Shown here: in pieces, positions 58,793 through 64,000 of the stretch
Position numbering within the stretch: position 1 is the stretch's first letter
Layout: the number at the start of each line of letters is the position of its first letter
DNA from: an uncultured Bacteroidia bacterium
Lineage (GTDB): Bacteria > Bacteroidota > Bacteroidia > Bacteroidales > UBA932
Reading direction: 5' to 3'
Length of the DNA: 64,000 nucleotides
Assembly: GCA_902774045.1 (NCBI GenBank)
Contig: CACYGW010000006.1
Location: 62,001 to 126,000 of the forward strand
Program-made: the position numbers and the translations under genes
Notes under the pieces: generated by a model
Told to the model about the DNA's origin: nothing
The model's input: the letters and a program-made list of their open reading frames with translations, nothing else
The model's database searches: none

Positions 58793-59854
58793 TTACAGTA
58801 GTTTACTTACCCATAATTTAAAGAAAGGATCGTCATAAACATACTTTCCATTCTTTATAAGAATTCCTGCAGCAACCATTCGCTTTAGGGCGCTGAAAAC
58901 TGTGCTTTGAGGAAGCTCCAAATTCTCAAACGGGGAGGATTTACCTGCAGCAAGCTTGAGTAGCACTGCCCGGTTGGTCTTATTCATTGACTCCCATAAT
59001 CTGGAAAAATCAAAGTCGTGAGCTTGAACAACATGCTCTACGGCGGTAGATACGACTGCCTCTTTTGTGGCCCCCTGATGGAACTCAAACCAGACCTGAA
59101 AAGCAAGTTGCTGCGTATAATACGGATGACACGCCGTAAAGGAGAGAATTTGACTGGATATTCCTTCCCCTCTCAATGCATAAGGTAGACGTTCTTCAAT
59201 GTAGCGCTCGAAATCATCGGCGGGAATCCTATCCAGATGTATAATGGTCCCAAAATGATAGAATGGAGATTTTTTTCTAAGAAATATTTTCTTCATCATA
59301 TCTTCTTGGCTTCCCATCAATATATAGTTGATATTTCTATGTTCCTGCATAATGGACCGGAGTATTTTGTCCATACCCTTTTCTATAAGCAGTATTTCTT
59401 GAAACTCATCTAGAACAACTATTAATCGCTTCTTTGCTCCCGCCTTTTCCAAAAGAGTAAATGCATCTTCCAGAACCACTTGAGAATTTACGTTCGGTTG
59501 CAAAGAGACCTCCGGGGTCCCCGTAATTGGATTGATAGAAAGCGTGGGGACTATCCTGGCATGAGAGAGAAGATACTTTGCCTTACTAATGGGATGCTTG
59601 GCAAAAAAACGGCGATAAATATCCTCGGCCATTTTAAGCGGGCTGGTTATCGCCTGCATATTAAGAAAGATAATCTCTCTCTTCTCATTTTTTAATGTCT
59701 CTGAAACAAGTGAACTCTTGCCAAACCGACGCGGACTAATAAGCACGGCATGGTTGGGGCTTTGAAGAATCTGAATCAAAAAAGCTTGTTCCTGCTTTCT
59801 ATCAGTAAAATATTTCCCGTCAACTATAGATCCAAACTTGAAAGGGTTTTCCAT
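58793..59854 (-). CDS. AAA-family ATPase of the archaeal-type ATP-binding family
   Basis: 353 residues. Walker A ISPRRFGKSSLV (near 39-50), Walker B LIVVLDEFQE and sensor 1 YILMGSQE, then a C-terminal winged-helix-like region (NRAVLLKLAAGKSSPF, STVFSALKRMVAAGIL). This is the PF01637-type ATPase family found in many copies in Bacteroidales, often near mobile or variable regions; its role is unknown. The ATG at 59854 is chosen because the upstream frame to 59998 covers repeat B and the end of the next gene. The gene is bracketed by a 35-bp perfect direct repeat: copy B ends flush with the start codon, copy A lies 7 bp after the stop. Confidence 0.9.
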   Translation of the reverse strand: MENPFKFGSIVDGKYFTDRKQEQAFLIQILQSPNHAVLISPRRFGKSSLVSETLKNEKREIIFLNMQAITSPLKMAEDIYRRFFAKHPISKAKYLLSHARIVPTLSINPITGTPEVSLQPNVNSQVVLEDAFTLLEKAGAKKRLIVVLDEFQEILLIEKGMDKILRSIMQEHRNINYILMGSQEDMMKKIFLRKKSPFYHFGTIIHLDRIPADDFERYIEERLPYALRGEGISSQILSFTACHPYYTQQLAFQVWFEFHQGATKEAVVSTAVEHVVQAHDFDFSRLWESMNKTNRAVLLKLAAGKSSPFENLELPQSTVFSALKRMVAAGILIKNGKYVYDDPFFKLWVSKLL

Positions 59855-59889
59855 ATTGCGAAAATTTTCGTTGCGAAATTTTTCGCAAT
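59855..59889. repeat. 35-bp direct repeat, copy B (flush with the ATPase start)
   Basis: Identical to 58751-58785. It ends (in the gene's direction) directly at the ATG, so the gene has no leader other than repeat sequence. Its palindromic parts could form hairpins in the mRNA. Nothing else is recognised between it and 59938. Confidence 0.9.
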
Positions 59890-59937
59890 ATACAAAGAAA
59901 TCCTTAAAACAACCTAAAAATAAAAGAATTTTGCAGC

Positions 59938-60828
59938 TTAGAAGCGCCAGCAGAGGGCAACTTCTGCATCCAGATAACCGCCGCTGACCAGGCCGCACCC
60001 CAGAAGCAGGGTAAGCCCGCTTGCCGGGCCCTGGCTCACAGGATGTAAAAGAATGCCGGCATCAAGGGCAAGCCCGCTGCCATTATAGTCCTTCCAACAA
60101 AGGGTTCTGCGCCCATATCCCACTCCGGCATAAAGAGACAAAGGCTGCCATACTCTATAGGCAGCGTCCAGCGTTATCTGCAGGCGGCTTGTAGCCTCCT
60201 CTCCCCCGCTCCAGAAATAACTGCCGTTTGCAGCGCCATCCGAAAGGCAATCGTATTCGGGTTCGTGGGCAAGGCTGCTTCCCCGGCCCTTGGCAAAAAG
60301 GCACCAATCCCCAAAAGTCAGGCCCAGTAACGCCCCAACAGAAAAGTCCGGATACACCCCAGACGTAAGGCCGGCAATGACCCCGGGTCTGATGCGTGGC
60401 GGCACGGGCTTATACAAGGGAAAGGCTTTATATCCGGAAGGCTCTGTGCTTTGCAAGGCCTTAGCGGCCAAAGGTATAGTATTTTGCACAGCCGGCAGGC
60501 TGGGCAAAGAGGAAAGCGACTCCTTGTGCCATCGACCCGATGCAAAACGCGCCCGGATGACCTCGAACCTAAGACGTTGCCCGGACGACATCTGCCCCCA
60601 GACGCCCTGAAGGTTCTGCCTTACGGCGGTGAGTTCTCTTAGCATCATCTGAAGGCTGTCCTTAGGCACGCTCTCTCCCCTATCTATCCTCTCCATCCAG
60701 ACGGCACATTTCTCACATACGCTCTCGTACCAATCCAGCGCAGCATTCCACACCCGCTCCTGGGAGAATGCGGCCGCAGCGTTCCAAAAAATCAGGACAA
60801 GGATGACGTATGTTTTTGACTTAAACAT
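59938..60828 (-). CDS. Probable outer-membrane beta-barrel protein, unknown
   Basis: 296 residues. Signal peptide (MFKSKTYVILVLIFWNAAAA, cleavage near FSQ), then an alpha-helical region of about 90 residues with two cysteines (CEKCAVW) and a barrel-like C-terminal half with alternating strands, ending CWRF (terminal Phe, a barrel signature). No family is recognised. Divergent from the membrane kinase gene with 67 bp between starts; a -7 element for it lies 4 nt before its ATG. A functional link to the kinase is inference. Confidence 0.7.
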   Translation of the reverse strand: MFKSKTYVILVLIFWNAAAAFSQERVWNAALDWYESVCEKCAVWMERIDRGESVPKDSLQMMLRELTAVRQNLQGVWGQMSSGQRLRFEVIRARFASGRWHKESLSSLPSLPAVQNTIPLAAKALQSTEPSGYKAFPLYKPVPPRIRPGVIAGLTSGVYPDFSVGALLGLTFGDWCLFAKGRGSSLAHEPEYDCLSDGAANGSYFWSGGEEATSRLQITLDAAYRVWQPLSLYAGVGYGRRTLCWKDYNGSGLALDAGILLHPVSQGPASGLTLLLGCGLVSGGYLDAEVALCWRF

Positions 60829-60832
60829 AGTT

Positions 60833-60840
60833 CAAAGGTA
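60833..60840 (-). promoter_or_regulatory. -7 element of the beta-barrel gene
   Basis: TACCTTTG on the minus strand, ending 4 nt before the ATG at 60828; a leaderless message is implied. No -33 TTTG is seen. Confidence 0.5.
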
Positions 60841-60858
60841 ATGATTTGTTTTTAATTA

Positions 60859-60889
60859 TTGCCCTGTCGGCTAAAAATACATAACTTTG
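60859..60889 (+). promoter_or_regulatory. Promoter of the membrane kinase gene
   Basis: TTG (60859-60861), 20-nt spacer, TAACTTTG (60882-60889). The ATG at 60896 starts 6 nt later, so the transcript is probably leaderless. Confidence 0.6.
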
Positions 60890-60895
60890 CAGGAT

Positions 60896-61933
60896 ATGAA
60901 ACAGGAATCGGGATTCATCATTGAGCCGCAGCTGGACAGCCCTTTGGACGGTCCGCAGTTGCTGTACCAATCGGAAAAGGGCTTCTCCCAAATCTGGAGG
61001 GTGATGAAATTTTCCCAGTTCGTGGTACTCAAGGCTCTTAAGGAAGAATACAGGGACAAGCCTGTTTATCAGGCAATTCTGCGCAAGGAATTTGAAATTG
61101 GCTACAGCCTGAATCATCCCTCCATCTGCAGGGTATGGCATTTCCGCCACCACCCCACCTTCGGGGACTGTATAGAAATGGAATGGATTGATGGCGCCAC
61201 TCTGGAGGAGCGTTTTGGGGAAGGCCGGCCAAACGAGGTCCTCTTCCGTAAAATAGCCGCCGAGCTATGCGATGCCGTCTCCTATCTGCATTCCCGTCAG
61301 ATTATCCATCGGGACCTCAAGCCATCGAATATCATCATCACCCACAATGGCGACAACGTGAAACTGATTGATTTTGGTCTGGCCGATAGTGACGATTCCG
61401 CTATCCTTAAAATGCCGGCCGGAACCCGGCAGCACATAGCGCCGGAAGTGCTTGCGGGCGAGCCTGCAGATGTGCGTACAGACATCTGGGGAGTAGGGCA
61501 TATTCTGGCCTCCCTTACCAGCGGCCACACCCGGGCGCTGCGCAAAGCCACCGCCCTCCGAAGGGAGGACCGATATTCGAATATGGCGGCATTCAAGGAG
61601 GACCTGCTGGCTTCATCGGCACGCCGATGGATTGCATTGGCCGTTGCCGTTGCAATAATACTCCTGGGCCTGGGCATCAAGTTGTTGTGGCCACAGCCCA
61701 CACCCGTCCCGCCGGCAGAGGAAGAGGTTGTGTCGATAGTGCAAGAGCCCAAGCCGGAAGAGGTGCCCCAGAATGTGCCCGAGGTGGCGCCTGAACCTGT
61801 GAGAAAACCGGCGCCATCGGCCCAAAATAAACCTCAAAAATCAGCATCGGAGGTTGCCGCCCCGGCGGCGGAACCAGCCTCTGACGAAGATATCTACGAC
61901 CTTTTTAAAAAGGCTACGGAAGTCTTTGAATAA
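60896..61933 (+). CDS. Membrane-anchored serine/threonine protein kinase
   Basis: 345 residues. Hanks-type kinase domain (about 20-240): ATP Lys in VVLKALKEE, catalytic loop HRDLKPSNII, DFGLAD and a GTRQHIAPEVLAG activation/APE-like segment. The Gly-rich loop is degenerate (EKGFSQIWRVM lacks GxGxxG). One membrane helix near 245-268 (WIALAVAVAIILLGLGIKLLW) is followed by a Pro/Glu/Ala-rich periplasmic tail and an acidic end. The cytoplasmic kinase faces no obvious partner. The ATG at 60896 is preferred over an upstream TTG. Confidence 0.9.
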   Translation: MKQESGFIIEPQLDSPLDGPQLLYQSEKGFSQIWRVMKFSQFVVLKALKEEYRDKPVYQAILRKEFEIGYSLNHPSICRVWHFRHHPTFGDCIEMEWIDGATLEERFGEGRPNEVLFRKIAAELCDAVSYLHSRQIIHRDLKPSNIIITHNGDNVKLIDFGLADSDDSAILKMPAGTRQHIAPEVLAGEPADVRTDIWGVGHILASLTSGHTRALRKATALRREDRYSNMAAFKEDLLASSARRWIALAVAVAIILLGLGIKLLWPQPTPVPPAEEEVVSIVQEPKPEEVPQNVPEVAPEPVRKPAPSAQNKPQKSASEVAAPAAEPASDEDIYDLFKKATEVFE

Positions 61934-61937
61934 TAGA

Positions 61938-63521
61938 TTATTCCCTATCCAGGACGGGCCTTATGCTGCGACATAAACGACGGGCCAGAGCATCTTCATC
62001 GTCTTCCCGGCCCCAGTAGTTGGCTTCGCCAATATCCTTTACAAACAGCATCCACACAACCACGTAATCTTCTACTGTCCGCCAATAATCAAAAGTCTTG
62101 GCTGCAACGGAAGAGCCCGAGCATAATTCCGCCGTCCAGTATGAAGTGTTTGGCAGGAACAATTGTTTGTCCTCGAAGCCGGGGACGGTACTTGTAAAGA
62201 GGAATCCGTCCATCTCTTCAATAGTTGTCCTTATATAGGTACTGTTAAGCAGGAGTTCATTAAATTCTGCCTCGGTAGGCATCCGCCATTTGCCGCCAAG
62301 AGCTGCGGTGGCGGCATCATCCTCAGGGTCAAGTACTCTCTTGTTGTCCGGCTGCGCATTGTCCACGCTTAACGTGTATTTGAATATGGTCTGCTTTGTG
62401 CCTAGGCACCACTTGTAATTCTGCCAGGAGCCACTATGCTTAGGAGTAATCTCGCCCCAGGCGTATCGGTCTCCCCAGCCGGACGAGCCGGATGCGCCCA
62501 GGTTGCAAGAGGCCCACAGGACACCTAGCCCCATATCTATGTAGTCGTTCTCTCCTGTCTCGAATTTAAGAGTCCTGAAAGACATCGTTTCTCCATAGAA
62601 AGAGTTAAGTCCTATTTTGACCACAGCCCGAAAGATGTAATCGGTGTCGGGCGTAAGATTGTCAAGGGTGATGAAAAAATGTCCGGAAGGGCCGGGAGCA
62701 TCGGCAAGATAAAGATTGCCGTTAAGCTCAAAGGCATAAGTAACCTTCTCGTCTATTTCCTGGGCCACAACACCCTCCAGCGTAACGCTGTGAAGCCCCA
62801 CGTCCGAGTATCCTTCCGTAAGCACAACGTCGCCGGCTGCAGGGATTCGCAGGGTTAGCGGCTCTCCGTAAGAAACCTGGCTGCCTATCAGGGTAAATGG
62901 CCGGAAGGTATATTTGGCCGATGTTACCAGACCTTCTACGTTTACGGTATAGTCTCCGGTGTCTTTAAAGCCTGCGGCCTTAAGGTACGTTCCGCTCAGC
63001 GTGGGGGTACTTCCCTCCGGGCAGTAACAGATGCCGCACTGAAGCGCATCCTTGCCCACCGTCCCGTCCAGGTTGTTTATAAAACAGTCCAGTGCAACTT
63101 GCCCGGCGCCGCTTGCATACCCGCGCGTAGTTTTTATGATTACAGGGACAGGGGGCACTTCATCTACGGTTTCCCAGATTCCGGATTTTGAATATACGGT
63201 TCCACGGCCACCATCGATATATGCCTGATAAATATATTTCTTACTGTATTCCAAGCCCTCTACGTTAACGGAGAACCCGTTATTGTTCATATTGGTGCCG
63301 GGGATGCGGGAAAGCTGGTTTTCTCCAAAGAGAATTCCATATTCCTTGATGCCGCGGGAGGAACTTACCTTGCAGACAATGCTAATTTTAGAGTAATCTT
63401 CCCCGGGAAGTACGCGGATGTCTTCTATGGTAGGGGCTTCAAGAGACTCTACATCGGGGTCTTTCCCCGTACACGCCGCGGCCACGAGGGCCAGAAAAAG
63501 GAGGAAGTGCGGCTTAATCAT
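61938..63521 (-). CDS. Lipoprotein with Fibrobacter-type major paralogous domain
   Basis: 527 residues. Lipobox ALVAAAC near residue 17. Residues about 30-320 hold three fibronectin-like units (NVEGLEYSKKYIYQAYI, NVEGLVTSAKYTFRPFT, LDNLTPDTDYIFRAVV). The C-terminal 200 residues (IDMGLGVLWASCNLGASG, then GDRYAWGEITPK and KWRMPTEAEFNELL, ending RLCRSIRPV) match the Fibrobacter succinogenes major paralogous domain. Predicted to sit on the outer membrane or surface. Convergent with the kinase gene, 4 bp between stops; overlaps the next gene by 4 bp (ATGA). Confidence 0.85.
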   Translation of the reverse strand: MIKPHFLLFLALVAAACTGKDPDVESLEAPTIEDIRVLPGEDYSKISIVCKVSSSRGIKEYGILFGENQLSRIPGTNMNNNGFSVNVEGLEYSKKYIYQAYIDGGRGTVYSKSGIWETVDEVPPVPVIIKTTRGYASGAGQVALDCFINNLDGTVGKDALQCGICYCPEGSTPTLSGTYLKAAGFKDTGDYTVNVEGLVTSAKYTFRPFTLIGSQVSYGEPLTLRIPAAGDVVLTEGYSDVGLHSVTLEGVVAQEIDEKVTYAFELNGNLYLADAPGPSGHFFITLDNLTPDTDYIFRAVVKIGLNSFYGETMSFRTLKFETGENDYIDMGLGVLWASCNLGASGSSGWGDRYAWGEITPKHSGSWQNYKWCLGTKQTIFKYTLSVDNAQPDNKRVLDPEDDAATAALGGKWRMPTEAEFNELLLNSTYIRTTIEEMDGFLFTSTVPGFEDKQLFLPNTSYWTAELCSGSSVAAKTFDYWRTVEDYVVVWMLFVKDIGEANYWGREDDEDALARRLCRSIRPVLDRE

Positions 63522-64000
63522 AATTTCTCCAGCAGAGTTAAGCCGGAGAGCTTACCGGCCATATAGGGCGGTGTTTTTTCCTGGCCTCGTAGGATGCACT
63601 CTACGAACAGGGGCCACCCCTTGAGGAAGCAGGAGTGAACGAATTTATCTCCCGGCAGCAGTTTTGAGTTGATGGATTCCGTTACCTCGAACAGTCCGCG
63701 GCCTCTATAGACCAGCGTCACCCGCCTATCCGGCGGCCAGCCCATGGCCAATCTGTCCCCCTCCACCAAATCTTCACAGGTTATACAGGTGCGGCCCGTG
63801 ATGAAGTCCGAAGTGTCCACCCCCAGGGTCTCCTTGCGGAAGGCATCAAAGCTGTCGTGCCCGGCATACCTGGCCAGTATGTCCAGGGTAGAAAGCCGCG
63901 GCGCCGTGCCGGTGGGCACATAGCCCCATATACGTTTTAGCGTAGATGGTCCAAGACTTTCCTTAAGGTCTGTTTTAATGGCCGCTGCCAGCCTCTCGAA
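63518..64000 (-). CDS. Protein with N-terminal HTH-like domain, cut by window edge
   Basis: 160 residues visible; the start lies beyond base 64000, and the apparent GTG at 63919 is internal since the frame is open to the edge. The N-terminal half reads LGPSTLKRIWGY followed by PRLSTLDILARYAGHDSFDAF, a segment that opens many Bacteroidota proteins of unknown function and looks like a DNA-binding or regulatory fold. The C-terminal half has strands (RRVTLVYRGRGLFEV) resembling a small beta domain. It overlaps the downstream lipoprotein gene by 4 bp, so the two are coupled. Confidence 0.65.
   Translation of the reverse strand, partial: FERLAAAIKTDLKESLGPSTLKRIWGYVPTGTAPRLSTLDILARYAGHDSFDAFRKETLGVDTSDFITGRTCITCEDLVEGDRLAMGWPPDRRVTLVYRGRGLFEVTESINSKLLPGDKFVHSCFLKGWPLFVECILRGQEKTPPYMAGKLSGLTLLEKL

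Noticed and set aside
59855..59998. 48-residue N-terminal extension of the AAA ATPase
   Set aside because: It would translate the 35-bp repeat and the end of the neighbouring gene; the ATG at 59854 fits the family start.
1..64000. CRISPR array, rRNA operon or complete insertion sequence
   Set aside because: No regularly spaced short repeats, no rRNA sequence and no transposase gene were seen.

Overview
The window is a chromosomal segment of a Bacteroidota bacterium, almost certainly order Bacteroidales. The evidence is two SusC/SusD pairs with sulfatases and a GH16 hydrolase, a Mfa/FimA-type fimbrillin lipoprotein, Bacteroidota-style promoters (TTTG, 19-20 nt, TAnnTTTG) in front of several genes, few Shine-Dalgarno sequences, menaquinone genes and an anaerobic class III ribonucleotide reductase. 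Genus cannot be fixed from the sequence.

Left part (1-14.9 kb) is mostly housekeeping. It holds a tRNA-Pro / lolD / trmN6 unit, an ECF sigma factor with a small membrane (anti-sigma-like) protein and a Spy/CpxP-like periplasmic protein, and a tsaE-lepA-glycosyltransferase-menA-menG operon. A lipoprotein plus YifB/ComM ATPase follow, then a DUF4160/DUF2442 pair that looks like a toxin-antitoxin unit. A purine-salvage operon (apt, DUF5020 outer-membrane channel, NCS2 permease) ends this part.

14.9-34.8 kb is a polysaccharide utilisation locus. One leftward operon of eight genes encodes two SusC/SusD pairs, three serine-type sulfatases and a GH16 endo-hydrolase. A divergent rightward pair encodes a membrane-anchored AraC-type one-component regulator and the anaerobic sulfatase-maturing enzyme (anSME) that serine-type sulfatases need. 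A 17-bp direct repeat with 21-bp periodicity lies between the divergent units and is a good operator candidate. The likely substrate is a sulfated galactose/N-acetylhexosamine glycan such as mucin O-glycan (inference).

34.8-55.5 kb is housekeeping again: an ECF sigma factor with a membrane-anchored beta-barrel protein, a TPR protein plus EnvC-like factor, nrdDG, a phosphopantetheinyl transferase, malate dehydrogenase and a TonB-dependent outer-membrane protein. A long leftward operon aroB - aroD/aroA fusion - aroC - sufB - pnuC - sufC - sufD - ispE closes it.

55.5-64 kb is the accessory part. It starts with tRNA-Leu and tRNA-Ser separated by about 300 bp of nested repeats, including an inverted 16-bp copy of the tRNA-Ser 3' end. 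After that come an Mpi-like serine recombinase, two tandem related small Gly/acid-rich peptides, a fimbrillin-like lipoprotein and several inverted repeats. An AAA-family ATPase gene is bracketed exactly by a 35-bp perfect direct repeat. A beta-barrel protein, a membrane Ser/Thr kinase, a lipoprotein with a Fibrobacter-type paralogous domain and a truncated HTH-like gene finish the window. The most interesting unexplained items are the tandem peptides beside the recombinase and fimbrillin, the repeat-bracketed ATPase cassette, the tethered AraC regulator with its direct-repeat site, and pnuC inside the suf operon.
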